Positions 42,218 through 52,704 of a stretch of 64,000 bases of DNA are shown one piece after another. Source of the stretch: Bartonella sp. WD12.1 (GTDB lineage Bacteria > Pseudomonadota > Alphaproteobacteria > Rhizobiales > Rhizobiaceae). The DNA is taken from the NCBI RefSeq assembly GCF_002022415.1, contig NZ_MUBG01000001.1:248001-312000 (forward strand). The letters run 5' to 3'. Numbering within the stretch: the stretch's first letter is position 1; the number at the start of each line of letters is the position of its first letter. The notes beneath the pieces were generated by a model. It made no database searches and had not been told where the DNA came from. It saw only the letters and a list, made by a program, of their open reading frames with translations. A program made the position numbers and the translations under genes.

Positions 42218-43234
42218 ATGTGCTTACTCCCCCCTTTAACAATGCGCCTTTGTAGTCCACGTGGTTTTTGTGCTGGGGTTGATCGTGCTATTCAAATTGT
42301 TGTTCTTGCATTAAAAAAATATGGTGCTCCAGTGTATGTTCGCCATGAAATTGTGCATAACCGCTATGTGGTTGAAGGGTTGCAACAGCGTGGAGCCATT
42401 TTTATTGAAGAACTTCATGAAATTCCAGAAGAACATCGCAATCAACCCGTGGTGTTTTCTGCTCATGGTGTGCCAAAATCTGTACCAGAAGAGGCGCATC
42501 GTTATAATTTATTTTATATCGATGCAACATGTCCGTTGGTTTCTAAGGTTCATAAGCAAGCGATACGGCATCGACGTTATGGTCGTCATGTCATATTAAT
42601 TGGTCATTCTGGCCATCCTGAAGTGATTGGAACAATGGGACAGCTTGAAAAAGGAGCTGTTACATTAATTGAAACAGTAGAAGATGCTTGGCGTTATCAA
42701 CCGGAAAATCCAAATAAATTGGGATTTGTGACACAAACAACGCTTTCTGTTGAAAATACAGCTGAGATTTTGGATGTTTTGCAAAAACGTTTTCCTACGT
42801 TAGAAACACCGGCTGCCGAGTCAATTTGCTATGCTACGACCAATCGACAAGAAGCTGTTAAGGCAGCAGCATTAGGGAGTGATTTATTTTTAATTGTTGG
42901 TGCTCCAAACTCATCTAATTCGCGGCGTTTGGTAGAGGTTGCTGAAAGGTTTGGTGCGCAGCGATCTATTTTAGTTCAATGTGCTGATGAAATTGATTTT
43001 GATAATTTGGGTGCTCTTTCCGTTGTTAGTCTTTCAGCTGGTGCATCTGCTCCTGAAATTATTGTCGATGAAATTATTACAGCTTTTCATAAGCGTTATA
43101 ATGTCAAAATAGAATTGGCTGAAACTGCGTTAGAGACAGAAACATTTTTGGTCACTCGCGAGTTGCGTGATGTTGTTTTAACCCCTCAAGATATGGCTTT
43201 TGTTAATGGTTATGCTAAAAATACTAACAGATAG
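42218..43234 (+). CDS. ispH: 4-hydroxy-3-methylbut-2-enyl diphosphate reductase
   Basis: Iron-sulfur enzyme that completes the MEP pathway by making IPP and DMAPP. The 338-residue protein has the three cluster cysteines in SPRGFCAGVDRAI, DATCPLVSKVHKQ and ESICYATTNRQEA. GHSGHPEVIGTMGQ and SAGASAPEIIVDEI are also family sequence. AAGGA precedes the ATG. It begins an apparent operon ispH-thrB-rnhA. Confidence 0.97.
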   Translation: MCLLPPLTMRLCSPRGFCAGVDRAIQIVVLALKKYGAPVYVRHEIVHNRYVVEGLQQRGAIFIEELHEIPEEHRNQPVVFSAHGVPKSVPEEAHRYNLFYIDATCPLVSKVHKQAIRHRRYGRHVILIGHSGHPEVIGTMGQLEKGAVTLIETVEDAWRYQPENPNKLGFVTQTTLSVENTAEILDVLQKRFPTLETPAAESICYATTNRQEAVKAAALGSDLFLIVGAPNSSNSRRLVEVAERFGAQRSILVQCADEIDFDNLGALSVVSLSAGASAPEIIVDEIITAFHKRYNVKIELAETALETETFLVTRELRDVVLTPQDMAFVNGYAKNTNR

Positions 43235-43274
43235 AAATTATAATATTACTAGTGCTTAAAACGAAAGCAAAATA

Positions 43275-44234
43275 ATGGCAGTTCATACTGATGTACATCA
43301 GAGCGATTTGGAAGAATTTTTAACGCGTTATTCAATAGGTTATCTTCTATCTTACCAAGGGATAGAAGAAGGTATCGAAAACTCAAATTTTATACTTCAT
43401 ACGACAAAAGGAAGGTTTATTTTAACACTTTATGAAAAACGTGTTTCAAAAAGTGATTTACCTTTTTTTTGTAGTCTTATGCAGCATTTAAATCAGCGTG
43501 GCATTCCTTGTCCTCAGCCAGTTTTCCAGAATGATGGGGCAACAATTGGTAAGTTAGCGGGGCGTCCTGCTGTTATTGTTACTTTTGTGGAAGGGACATG
43601 GGTGCGTAAGCCTAATGTATATCATTGTTGTGAAGTAGGTACTGGTTTGGCACAGTTGCATTTAGCTGGGCAAGATTTTGTACCCAAACGTAGAAATACT
43701 CTTTCTATTGTAGATTTAAGACCATTGTGGGCGAGTTGCCAAACAAAAGAAGATACTTTATTGGAAAAGTTTGGGAAAAAAATTGATACAGAGTTAGCAT
43801 TTTTAGAAAAAAACTGGCCATTATATTTACCAACAGGCGTTATTCACGCTGATTTATTTAATGATAATGTGTTTTTTTTGGACCATTGTCTTTCTGGTAT
43901 TATAGATTTCTATTTTGCTTGTAATGATTTTTTTGCTTATGATTTAGCAATCTGTTTGAATGCTTGGTGTTTTGAAAGCGATTATTCTTATAATCTTGTT
44001 AAAGCGCGTGGATTATTAGAAAATTATCAAAAAATTAGGCCATTGATACCTTTAGAATTAAGCGCGATTCTTTTATTAGTGCGTGGTGCAGCTTTGCGCT
44101 TTTTACTAACACGCCTTTATGATTGGTTTAATACACCTGCTGGTAGTTTTGTTGTTAAAAAGGATCCGTTGGAATATTGGCATAAACTTAGTTTTTTTAG
44201 TAGTGTGGATTCGTTGACTGAATTGGGTTTTTAG
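43275..44234 (+). CDS. thrB: Homoserine kinase (APH-fold, ThrB2 type)
   Basis: Phosphorylates homoserine for threonine synthesis. The 319-residue protein belongs to the aminoglycoside-phosphotransferase fold, not the GHMP type. [13 protein letters not shown] is the catalytic loop and [11 protein letters not shown] the metal-binding DFG-like segment. N-terminal sequence [20 protein letters not shown] is characteristic of this homoserine kinase. thrC, the next pathway gene, is at 51025. rnhA follows five bases after its stop. Confidence 0.93.
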   Translation: MAVHTDVHQSDLEEFLTRYSIGYLLSYQGIEEGIENSNFILHTTKGRFILTLYEKRVSKSDLPFFCSLMQHLNQRGIPCPQPVFQNDGATIGKLAGRPAVIVTFVEGTWVRKPNVYHCCEVGTGLAQLHLAGQDFVPKRRNTLSIVDLRPLWASCQTKEDTLLEKFGKKIDTELAFLEKNWPLYLPTGVIHADLFNDNVFFLDHCLSGIIDFYFACNDFFAYDLAICLNAWCFESDYSYNLVKARGLLENYQKIRPLIPLELSAILLLVRGAALRFLLTRLYDWFNTPAGSFVVKKDPLEYWHKLSFFSSVDSLTELGF

Positions 44235-44239
44235 ATTTT

Positions 44240-44707
44240 ATGTTCAATCGAAAAAAAGTCATTGAAATTTATACAGATGGTGCTTGCTCTGGAAATCCGG
44301 GACCTGGGGGATGGGGGGCAATTTTACGCTGGAATGGTCGTGAACGTAAACTGTATGGTGGAAAAGAATATACAACTAATAATCAAATGGAACTTATGGC
44401 AGCAATTTGCGCGTTGAATGCTCTTAAGGAATCTTGTTCAATTGATCTTTATACAGACTCAGTCTACGTGCGCAATGGAATATCTATGTGGCTTAAAGGC
44501 TGGAAGAAGAATAACTGGCGCACTGCATCGAATGATCCTGTTAAGAATGTGGAGTTATGGCAGGCTCTTGATGATGCTTGCTCTCGACATGATGTCAGAT
44601 GGCACTGGGTAAAAGGGCATGCTGGCCACCCAGATAATGAACGCGCAGACGCTCTTGCACGTCAAGCACTTGCTGAATATCGCAAAAACGGGCATTTTTC
44701 TACATAA
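44240..44707 (+). CDS. rnhA: Ribonuclease HI
   Basis: Degrades RNA of RNA-DNA hybrids. The 155-residue protein has the catalytic acids in [17 protein letters not shown] (Asp), [10 protein letters not shown] (Glu), [11 protein letters not shown] (Asp) and [11 protein letters not shown] (Asp), with [10 protein letters not shown] holding the conserved His. It is the last gene of the ispH-thrB-rnhA unit. The window also has rnhB, so both RNase H types are present. Confidence 0.97.
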   Translation: MFNRKKVIEIYTDGACSGNPGPGGWGAILRWNGRERKLYGGKEYTTNNQMELMAAICALNALKESCSIDLYTDSVYVRNGISMWLKGWKKNNWRTASNDPVKNVELWQALDDACSRHDVRWHWVKGHAGHPDNERADALARQALAEYRKNGHFST

Positions 44708-44733
44708 TTTTATGAAATAGCCTTTCTAATGTA

Positions 44734-45612
44734 TTATGGAATGACAGTGGAATTTGATTGCGTGTTTATTATGAATGTTCCACTCAAGGCGTGATTTTGA
44801 GAAGAAATTGCATAAAAAATTGTTTGGTTTAGCTCGTCTGGCGTGAAATATATAGGTGCGCTAAAGAGTATATATTCTTTATAATCATTTACTTTTTTTG
44901 CTGGTCCAATTTGCATGTCTCCTCCATCTAAAAAGAGAGATAGGACTTTGATTTTGCTGTTGTTTTCTATTTTTATAAATAAGGTGTTTTTATTTTTTTC
45001 AGCACTTATTTTAAATTCATTATTCATTGCACGAGGAAGAGAATCTTGGGCATGCTTTAATAAAGATGGAGAGAGATATGTATTTTTCTGAGTGGATGAA
45101 GAAAAATCAAACTCAACAGTAAAAGGGATACAGATTTCATCACACAGTCCAAGGGTTAAAGAGCCACTAAGATTTTCACTTGAACCGGAAACACTAAATG
45201 GTAATACAACTTTATTTTTATAGCCTAAGGACCAATCATTTTCTGTTTCATAAAGTTGTGGCACGGGATAAAAAATTTCATAAGAGACTTGTTGGTTAAA
45301 GTTAAAAAATGGTGCCATACCGGAGTTTCCTGGATTGCGCCAATAAGTTTTCCATTTTGGCTTAAGCATAACTTCAATAAAACCGTTTCTTATTCCAGAA
45401 GGTGAAGGTTTGGTGAGTGCCAATCTCACACTGCCACCTTCTGATTCATACCAAGGCGTCGCAAGAAGTTGTGATTCTTGTTCTTTTTGAGCAGCAATGG
45501 TGAAATTGGATGAGCTTAAAAGAACGAGTGTTAAGCTAAAAATGATTAAAAACTTTTTATAAAAGATATTTGAAATTCTTTGTAAATTTAGAAATATTTG
45601 AATTTTTTTCAT
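44734..45612 (-). CDS. Periplasmic protein with DsbD-alpha-like domain
   Basis: A 292-residue exported protein. A hydrophobic signal (FLIIFSLTLVLLSSSNFTIA) precedes a domain resembling the N-terminal thiol-disulfide exchange domain of DsbD: WKTYWRNPGNSGMAPFF and GLCDEICIPFTVEF, whose two cysteines match the redox pair. No membrane electron-transfer domain is attached and none is encoded adjacent. In Rhizobiales this gene type usually lies beside yqgE, as here. Its electron donor is unknown; it may pair with a separate CcdA/DsbD-beta protein. Confidence 0.82.
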   Translation of the reverse strand: MKKIQIFLNLQRISNIFYKKFLIIFSLTLVLLSSSNFTIAAQKEQESQLLATPWYESEGGSVRLALTKPSPSGIRNGFIEVMLKPKWKTYWRNPGNSGMAPFFNFNQQVSYEIFYPVPQLYETENDWSLGYKNKVVLPFSVSGSSENLSGSLTLGLCDEICIPFTVEFDFSSSTQKNTYLSPSLLKHAQDSLPRAMNNEFKISAEKNKNTLFIKIENNSKIKVLSLFLDGGDMQIGPAKKVNDYKEYILFSAPIYFTPDELNQTIFYAISSQNHALSGTFIINTQSNSTVIP

Positions 45613-45665
45613 CTAGTTTTTATTTTCTTCTTGTACTGCCTGAATTGAAGTTTAACATATAGATT

Positions 45666-46268
45666 ATGGAAAATGTCAAATTAATGAAGCAGCGTGATGG
45701 ATTTTTAAATGGAAAATTGCTCATAGCAATGCCTGGAATGAGTGATAAACGCTTTGTTCGTTCTGTTATTTATGTTTGTGCTCATTCTAATTCTGGCGCT
45801 ATGGGAATTATTCTCAATCAATTGCACAGCATTGATTTTCCTGAGCTTTTACTTCAGCTTGGAGTGGTCGAGCAAGCAAAAAAAAGTTATCTTTCTGAAT
45901 CAATAAAAAAGTTTCCAGTACGCTATGGTGGGCCTGTTGATCCTTCTCGTGGTTTTGTACTTCATTCGGGTGATTACACTTGTGAGGCAACTATTTCTGT
46001 TACAGACAAGATTTATCTTACTGCAACTATTGATATATTAAAAGCAATCAGTTGTGAACAAGGCCCTCAACATGCGCTGGTAGCATTGGGTTACGCTGGG
46101 TGGAAAGCAGGGCAGCTTGAAACAGAGATTTCTGCAAATGGTTGGTTGATCAGTTCTGCATCGCCTAGTTTTATTTTTGAAAGTGATTTAAGCAATACGT
46201 ACGATGAAAGTTTTACTCGCATGGGCATTAATCCAACTTATCTTGTTTCTGAAATAGGTCACGCATAA
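45666..46268 (+). CDS. YqgE/AlgH family protein
   Basis: A 200-residue DUF179 protein. [26 protein letters not shown] near the N-terminus, [24 protein letters not shown], and [16 protein letters not shown] are the family hallmarks. The molecular function of YqgE/AlgH is not settled. It is divergent from the DsbD-alpha-like gene, with 53 bases between starts, and convergent with the GGDEF/EAL gene. Confidence 0.94.
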   Translation: MENVKLMKQRDGFLNGKLLIAMPGMSDKRFVRSVIYVCAHSNSGAMGIILNQLHSIDFPELLLQLGVVEQAKKSYLSESIKKFPVRYGGPVDPSRGFVLHSGDYTCEATISVTDKIYLTATIDILKAISCEQGPQHALVALGYAGWKAGQLETEISANGWLISSASPSFIFESDLSNTYDESFTRMGINPTYLVSEIGHA

Positions 46269-46303
46269 ACGTATTTGCTATTTTCTCTGGGTTTTATAAA
46301 AGC

Positions 46304-49198
46304 CTATGAGGCTGATTTATTTTTATAAGAAAATTGATTTTGAATAAGAGTAATTAATTCTTCAGCAGTGATTGGTTTAGTGATAATTGTACTTTGAATG
46401 TATTTGCAGCCTTCTTGACGTAGGAAGAGAGCCACTTTTTCATCTTCGACACCCTCTGCAATAACCTGTAAATTAAGATCAGTAGCCATATTAATAATTG
46501 ATTTAAGAACAAGCTTTTTCTTAGGTGAATCAAGAGAGACAAATGAACGGTCTAATTTAACCATGTCAAATGGATAACGAACGAGATAAGCAAGTGATGA
46601 ATAGCCTGTTCCAAAATGATCTAATGCCAGATTCATTCCTAATGCTTTAATCTGCTCAAGGAAATGAGCTGATTGTTCAGGATTTTTTCTCAAAACAAAT
46701 TCTGATACCTCTATCATCAAGCGCCCTTTATTAAGTGGATTGCGAAGAAGGGTAGAGCGCAATTGATTTATAAAATTAGGGTGAATCATTTCTGCACTTG
46801 GCAAATTGATTGAAATGAAGAAAGGCTGTTGAGCGCATTTCTTTTTTATGTTGATAAGATCAGCAATAGCATTATCAATGATAAATTGTGTCAGATCTGT
46901 AGTGATCTGTTCGCTTTCTACGATTTTAATGAAATCATTGACATTTAAATTTCCATGATATGGATGATGCCATTCTACGATTGCTTCAAAACCTATAATT
47001 TGTCCATCTGATAGATTAAAAATAGGATGGTAGAGAATTTTTATTTCATTATGCTTGATGGCAGAATGAATATCATGTTCAATGTTGTTATGTTTAAGGC
47101 CTAAAGTACGAAAATTAGGGCGAAAAGGTACAATGTCATTACCACCCATTTGTTTTGCTTGAATCATTGCCAGTTCACTATCATGGAAAATATCTTTAGC
47201 ATTTAATCTACATTCATTCCATGTAACTAGTCCAATTGATGTTGAAAGCGATATTTCTTGTTCTGCAAGTGAAATAGGCGCTGAAATTGTTTTGTGCAGA
47301 TGATTTACAAATGCTGCGATTTTTTGTGGTTCAATTTCACTGAGTAAAATAATTGCAAAACGATCTGCGAAAAGACGAGTTAAGGTATCTTGGGTATTAA
47401 TAAGACGGCTCAAACGTCGTGCAATGATCAAAAGTACAGTATCGCCAACAGCTATACCTAACTTGTGATTGATTTGACGGAAATTATCGAAATCAATCAT
47501 CAAAACAGTTGGTTTAATTTTTATATTTACTTTAGCAAGAGAAATATAGTGCTGTAATCTGTCCAAAAAAATTTGTTTGTTAGGAAGACCAGTTAAGTTG
47601 TCATAAATTGCACTATGTAGTAAACGTTCTTCGGCTTTTTTGTGATTGGTAATGTTGATAATAGTTCCAATCACACGGGTAACTTTTCCATCTTTTTTAA
47701 CAATAGCTGGACTTGCGCGAAGTGAAAACCAATGATAATGGCCACCACCGCAAGAAAGTCGAAAAATTTGGTCAATGCGTCCTTTTTTGTTTTTAAGAAT
47801 GATGTCTAGCATAGAGTGAAAGTGTTCACGGTCATCATGATGCAAGGCTGAAATCCAGTCATTCATGGTACCATTAAGTTTGTGTGCTTCAGTACCAAAG
47901 AGGGGTGTCATATCCGGATGAACAATAATACGATCACGCTTAACATCCCAATCCCAAATGATATTCCCGGCTCCTTTTGCTGCAAGTGCTTGTTGTTCAA
48001 GGTCAGAAAAAATTCCTTCATAGAAAGCATCATGGGAAAAAGTTTGTTGCATAATGGTAAAGCTGATAAGAAGAACAATAAGCACCAACCCTCCTGCTAG
48101 AGCTGGTTGAATAATATCGTTATCTAAATATCCTTCTATGCAGGCAAAAGCTCCAATAGACCAGAAGCTGATGAGCAACCATGTTGGGATAAGCATAATT
48201 GCACGATCATAGCGGCGAATTGAAAAATAACTGATTAAGATAATACCAAGTATAGTAGTAAGACCAAATGATACACGTGCAATACCAGCAGCTTTGGTCG
48301 GATCATAAATAGCAAATGTTCCCAAGCCACAAAGAGCTATAATCCATATGATGGCTCCGTAGCTAAAATGATAATGCCAGCGGTTCAGACATAAATAGGT
48401 AAAAAGGAAAATGAAAAGTGTTGCTGCAAGTGCAATTTCTGTACTAGCACGCCAAATTGGCTCTATTGTTGGTGTAATTGCAAAGAGTTTATTCAAAAAA
48501 TTGAAGTCAATACCAATATAGAAAAGAATTGCCCAAGCAACAGCAGCTGTTGCAGGAAAGAGACCTGTTCCACGAACAACGAATAGAACGGTTAGTAAGA
48601 GTGCTAAAAGACCCGATATACCAAGGAGGATACCATGATAGAGCGTATAGGAATTAATTGTATCTTTATAGGCTTCAGGTTTCCATAAATAGATTTTTGG
48701 CAAATTTGCAGAGTTAAGTTCTGCAACAAATGTAATGACAGCGCCAGGGTTGAGTGTAATACGAAAAATATCGGAATTTGTGCTAGCTTGACGGTCAAGA
48801 GAAAAACCTTCATTTGGAGTGATAGATTGAATCCGTGTTGATCCAAGATCTGGCCAAAAAAGACCTGAGTTAGCTATACGATAATGAGGTGCAACAATGA
48901 GGCGGTCGATCTGTTCATCTGTTGGGTTTGCAAGGGCAAATACTGCCCAGCTTCCAGAAAAATTTTCATTGTTAGCCTGTACTTCAATACGCCATATAAT
49001 ACCATCTGGTCCTGGTGCAGTACTTGTTTGAAAGATGGGGCTGTTTGTGTGGTGAATTTCAATTGCTTTTGATAGATCAATAGCCGTATCTTGAGGAGAA
49101 ATTTTAATTGGTTCAATGGCTTGTGCTGATGTAAGTTGAACAAAAAAGCTAATGATTATAACAATGATAATATTGATTATCTGATGCAAACTTTTCAC
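46304..49198 (-). CDS. 7TM-sensor PAS-GGDEF-EAL protein with degenerate catalytic motifs
   Basis: A 964-residue membrane protein of the cyclic-di-GMP signalling class. In order: signal peptide, periplasmic 7TMR-DISM-like sensor (to about 185), seven or eight membrane helices (about 190-385), a PAS domain (about 400-520), GGDEF (about 530-690) and EAL (about 710-955). The GGDEF signature reads FADRF (near residue 610), so cyclase activity is unlikely. In EAL, the motif is EAIVEW rather than EALLRW, and DDFGTGYSS has become DHFGTGYSS, replacing a metal-binding Asp. Lys in VKLDRSF and Glu in VIAEGVE remain. It may bind rather than make or break c-di-GMP. Confidence 0.9.
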   Translation of the reverse strand: MKSLHQIINIIIVIIISFFVQLTSAQAIEPIKISPQDTAIDLSKAIEIHHTNSPIFQTSTAPGPDGIIWRIEVQANNENFSGSWAVFALANPTDEQIDRLIVAPHYRIANSGLFWPDLGSTRIQSITPNEGFSLDRQASTNSDIFRITLNPGAVITFVAELNSANLPKIYLWKPEAYKDTINSYTLYHGILLGISGLLALLLTVLFVVRGTGLFPATAAVAWAILFYIGIDFNFLNKLFAITPTIEPIWRASTEIALAATLFIFLFTYLCLNRWHYHFSYGAIIWIIALCGLGTFAIYDPTKAAGIARVSFGLTTILGIILISYFSIRRYDRAIMLIPTWLLISFWSIGAFACIEGYLDNDIIQPALAGGLVLIVLLISFTIMQQTFSHDAFYEGIFSDLEQQALAAKGAGNIIWDWDVKRDRIIVHPDMTPLFGTEAHKLNGTMNDWISALHHDDREHFHSMLDIILKNKKGRIDQIFRLSCGGGHYHWFSLRASPAIVKKDGKVTRVIGTIINITNHKKAEERLLHSAIYDNLTGLPNKQIFLDRLQHYISLAKVNIKIKPTVLMIDFDNFRQINHKLGIAVGDTVLLIIARRLSRLINTQDTLTRLFADRFAIILLSEIEPQKIAAFVNHLHKTISAPISLAEQEISLSTSIGLVTWNECRLNAKDIFHDSELAMIQAKQMGGNDIVPFRPNFRTLGLKHNNIEHDIHSAIKHNEIKILYHPIFNLSDGQIIGFEAIVEWHHPYHGNLNVNDFIKIVESEQITTDLTQFIIDNAIADLINIKKKCAQQPFFISINLPSAEMIHPNFINQLRSTLLRNPLNKGRLMIEVSEFVLRKNPEQSAHFLEQIKALGMNLALDHFGTGYSSLAYLVRYPFDMVKLDRSFVSLDSPKKKLVLKSIINMATDLNLQVIAEGVEDEKVALFLRQEGCKYIQSTIITKPITAEELITLIQNQFSYKNKSAS

Positions 49199-49649
49199 AA
49201 CGTCTCACTCTCAGTATTTTAAACTGTTTAATTTTAGATTATATTTTTGGAAAAATACATTCATCGTTTAAGATTTATTTTTATAAGAAGTAGCTATCGT
49301 TTTCTTTAAAAAAGAATAGTTTTATACAAAGATAAACCAGATATCTATTCTTATAAACGAGGCTTAAAACTGGTGTTTATGTTTTAAAAAGACAAGCTTA
49401 AGCTATGGGTTTTCAAGATTTTACTAATATATCTTTGCTTATTGATTTTCTATCACATGAAGCGTTGGTTGAGTAGCTTTACACACTTTTTAAATTCATC
49501 TTTCCAAAACTTATTTAATGAGCAAAACTCTTGTGGTGATTTTATAATTAAAAATGCTTAATAGATGGTGTTAATATCAGCTACTTATATAATCGCTTTA
49601 TTCATTACAAAGGCGATGAATTGAAATTTTGGAAAGGATTCTGTTTAGT
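49199..49649. other. 450-bp gap between EAL-protein gene and M16 peptidase
   Basis: No gene is supported. A short minus-strand stretch around 49460-49515 reads KFWKDEFKKCVKLLNQRF but has no start signal or family match. I recall an acetyltransferase gene here in some relatives; no clear remnant is seen. Confidence 0.4.
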
Positions 49650-50942
49650 TTATTTACTTTCAGAAGGAGCGGTTATATTAGACAAAAGAGTTGATGTTAA
49701 ATCATCAAAGTTTATAAGCCGGCCAACAGGACCAATAGCTGCTAATGTTGGTTTTGAGTTGGTAAAAAGGTGGGTAGCAAGTTCAGTTAGTCGTTTTGGG
49801 GTAATAAGCTTTAAACGTTCAATCATTTCAGACATTGGAATTGGTCGATCATAAAGAAGCATTTGGCGGGCAATAAGATGCGCTTGGCTGGATGGGTTTT
49901 CTTGTGATATTGTGAAGTTGGCACGATATTGTGCCCGCGCTCGTTGAAGTTCGCTTTCGTGAATATTTTTACTGGCTTTAGAAAGTTCATCGAGAATAAC
50001 AGGCAAAAGTGTTTCTAGCCCTTCTTGTCCGGTAGCAGCATGGATACCAAAAAGACCAGTATCTGAAAACCCCCAGTGAAAAGAATAAATAGAGTAACAT
50101 AATCCACGTTTTTCTCTAACTTCTTGAAATAAGCGTGATGACATGCCTCCTCCAAGAATAATTGAAAGAATCTGAGCTGTATAGAAATCACGTGCATGAT
50201 ATGGGCGTCCTTCAAAACCAAGAACAACTTGTGTATCCATTAAATCACGGTATTCACGAAAGTCACCACCGATATAATTGGCAAGGTTGGTAAAAGAGGT
50301 CGTTGAATGAGAGCGAAAAGTACTCAGACGGCTTTCAACCTCACGCAAAAAGTTTTCATGATTCACAGCTCCTGCAGCCACTACAATCATGCGGTCTGCA
50401 CTGTAGTGTTTATTCATAAAACTATGTAAGTCAGCAGACGTAAATGATTGGACTGTCTTTGGTGTTCCTAAAATAGAGCGCCCAAGGGACTGATGGCGAA
50501 AAGCTGTTTCAGTAAAATGATCAAAAACAATATCATCCGGAACATCATAGGTAGCACCAATTTCCTGAATAATCACTTGTTTTTCTCGCTCTAATTCGTC
50601 TTCATCAAATTTTGAGCATATCATGATGTCAGATAGAATATCGATAGCTAGCGGGATATCGTCTTTAAGCACACGTGCAAAATAGGCAGTTGTTTCAATA
50701 CTGGTATGGGCATTAATTTCCCCTCCAACATCTTCAATGTCAGCTGCAATTTTAAAGGCTGTACGGTTTTCAGTTCCTTTAAAAGCCATATGTTCAAGGA
50801 GATGGGCAATGCCGTGTTGTGTAAAAGTTTCGTTACGTGAGCCAACTTTAACCCATATTCCAAGTGCGACACTGTCAATGTGTTGCATTGTATGCGTGGC
50901 AATAGTCAAACCATTACTAAGGCGGCTGATATCTACACCCAT
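49650..50942 (-). CDS. M16-family zinc peptidase (processing-peptidase-like)
   Basis: A 430-residue insulinase-family protease resembling the beta subunit of the mitochondrial processing peptidase. The inverted zinc motif HxxEH is in IAHLLEHMAFKGTENRT, with the distal Glu in REKQVIIQEIGATYD. The second domain ends with FTNSKPTLAAIGPVG. In Rhizobiales it usually follows thrC, as here (82 bases downstream on the same strand). The natural substrates are unknown. Confidence 0.92.
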   Translation of the reverse strand: MGVDISRLSNGLTIATHTMQHIDSVALGIWVKVGSRNETFTQHGIAHLLEHMAFKGTENRTAFKIAADIEDVGGEINAHTSIETTAYFARVLKDDIPLAIDILSDIMICSKFDEDELEREKQVIIQEIGATYDVPDDIVFDHFTETAFRHQSLGRSILGTPKTVQSFTSADLHSFMNKHYSADRMIVVAAGAVNHENFLREVESRLSTFRSHSTTSFTNLANYIGGDFREYRDLMDTQVVLGFEGRPYHARDFYTAQILSIILGGGMSSRLFQEVREKRGLCYSIYSFHWGFSDTGLFGIHAATGQEGLETLLPVILDELSKASKNIHESELQRARAQYRANFTISQENPSSQAHLIARQMLLYDRPIPMSEMIERLKLITPKRLTELATHLFTNSKPTLAAIGPVGRLINFDDLTSTLLSNITAPSESK

Positions 50943-51024
50943 GCTTTATGACTCCGTTAAACAAACTAAATGCCCAATCATAAGGACATTACATATTTTT
51001 GATTTGGATAGACGCAGTTAACAT

Positions 51025-52422
51025 CTAATGCGATGTACGCGATTTTAAAGAGATATAATCTTTGACTATTTTTTCATCATTAGCAAGACTTGTAAAGTGT
51101 TCTTCGCTCTGCATTAAATCATTTAGACAAGATGGCCATGGTGCATTAATACCACAAGCGCTTTGGATAGCATCAGGAAATTTAGCGGGGTGAGCGGTAG
51201 CAAGGACGATCATTGGAATAGGTGATTGCTTCTTTTCTCGGGCTACTTTCAGTGCAACTGCTGTGTGTGGATCAACCAGATAACCACTTTCTTTATAAAC
51301 ACTATTAATTGTTTGTGCTGTTTCAGTTACACTACTTTTCCCAGCAGAAAACAAAGTGCAAATATTTTTAAGTTGCTTTTTATCAAGGTCAAACCAGCCT
51401 GATTGGTTCAAATTTTCCATTGCATTACAAATCCATAGTGGATCACGATTGCAACTTTCAAATAATAAACGTTCAAAGTTGGAAGAGACTTGAATATCCA
51501 TCGAAGGAGATGTGGTATGTATTGTAGGACGTATTTTGTAAGTACCACTGGTTAATGCACGATGAAGAATATCGTTATCATTTGTTGCTATAACCAATTG
51601 AGCAATAGGTAGCCCCATACGAGCAGCAACATAACCTGCAAAAATATCGCCAAAGTTTCCAGTGGGAACGGTAAATGAAACAGATCTATCGGGTGCGCCA
51701 AGGGAAAGTGCAGATGAGAAATAATAAACAATTTGTGCCATGATACGCGCCCAATTTATAGAATTGATTCCTGAGAGCGCTGTTTTTTGACGGAAATTAT
51801 GATCATTAAACATTGCTTTGACGAGTGCTTGGCAGTCATCAAAATTGCCTTGAATAGCTATAGCGTGAACATTAGTACTGTGATTAGTGGTTATTTGCCG
51901 TTGCTGCACTGATGATATGTGCCCTTTAGGAAATAAAATAAAAATATCTGAGTTCTCTCTCCCAGCAAAGGCTTGGATTGCAGCACCGCCTGTATCACCT
52001 GATGTAGCACCAATAATTGTTGCACGTTTATTTTTTTTAGTCAGGATGTGGTCCATCAGTCTAGCAAGAAATTGCATTGCAACATCTTTAAATGCCAAAG
52101 TAGGACCGTGGAAAAGTTCGAGAATAAATTCATTGGAGCCGGTTTGCTTCAATGGACAGATTGCTGGGTGACGAAAAACTGCATAAGATTCAGTAATTAT
52201 ATTTTCAAAAGTTATGCGCTCAATCTCATTACCTATAAAAGGCCAAAGAACAGTTTTAGCAATTGTAGTGTAAGATTGACCACGCAGCGCTCGTAGTGCA
52301 TCAGGTGAAAATTGAGGGAATTTTTCTGGAAGATAAAGACCACCATCACTAGCTAGACCCGTCATAATTGTGTCAGTAAAGTTTAAAGCAGGAGCCTTGC
52401 CTCTTGTACTGATATATTTCAT
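51025..52422 (-). CDS. thrC: Threonine synthase
   Basis: PLP enzyme that converts phosphohomoserine to threonine, 465 residues. MKYISTRGKAPALNFTD begins the protein. The PLP-lysine is in GPTLAFKDVAMQFLARL. GATSGDTGGAAIQAFAG and the FTVPTGNFGDIFAGYVAARMG segment bind the phosphate. It belongs to the long (type 1) class. It acts after ThrB, encoded 7 kb upstream. The M16 peptidase gene follows. Confidence 0.96.
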   Translation of the reverse strand: MKYISTRGKAPALNFTDTIMTGLASDGGLYLPEKFPQFSPDALRALRGQSYTTIAKTVLWPFIGNEIERITFENIITESYAVFRHPAICPLKQTGSNEFILELFHGPTLAFKDVAMQFLARLMDHILTKKNKRATIIGATSGDTGGAAIQAFAGRENSDIFILFPKGHISSVQQRQITTNHSTNVHAIAIQGNFDDCQALVKAMFNDHNFRQKTALSGINSINWARIMAQIVYYFSSALSLGAPDRSVSFTVPTGNFGDIFAGYVAARMGLPIAQLVIATNDNDILHRALTSGTYKIRPTIHTTSPSMDIQVSSNFERLLFESCNRDPLWICNAMENLNQSGWFDLDKKQLKNICTLFSAGKSSVTETAQTINSVYKESGYLVDPHTAVALKVAREKKQSPIPMIVLATAHPAKFPDAIQSACGINAPWPSCLNDLMQSEEHFTSLANDEKIVKDYISLKSRTSH

Positions 52423-52704
52423 AAGTCTTCGCTTTCATTTATTTTAGGCAAATAGGCAATTTTTATATTTTACTTTTTTAATAATATTTAAATTATCAAA
52501 TGAGTGAAAGTGCGTTTGTTCATTTTTATACAAAACGAGAAAAGTTACGCTAAAAATCCAGGTATTAATAATAAAATATTGAATATTTAAAATATGCTAG
52601 TTTATAGACAAAATATCTGTATTAATTGTGGCTTGTACAACCTTATCTCGTTGTTTAAAACTGAAGAAAAGATCACGATAATTCTTCCCGAGAATATCTT
52701 TGTA

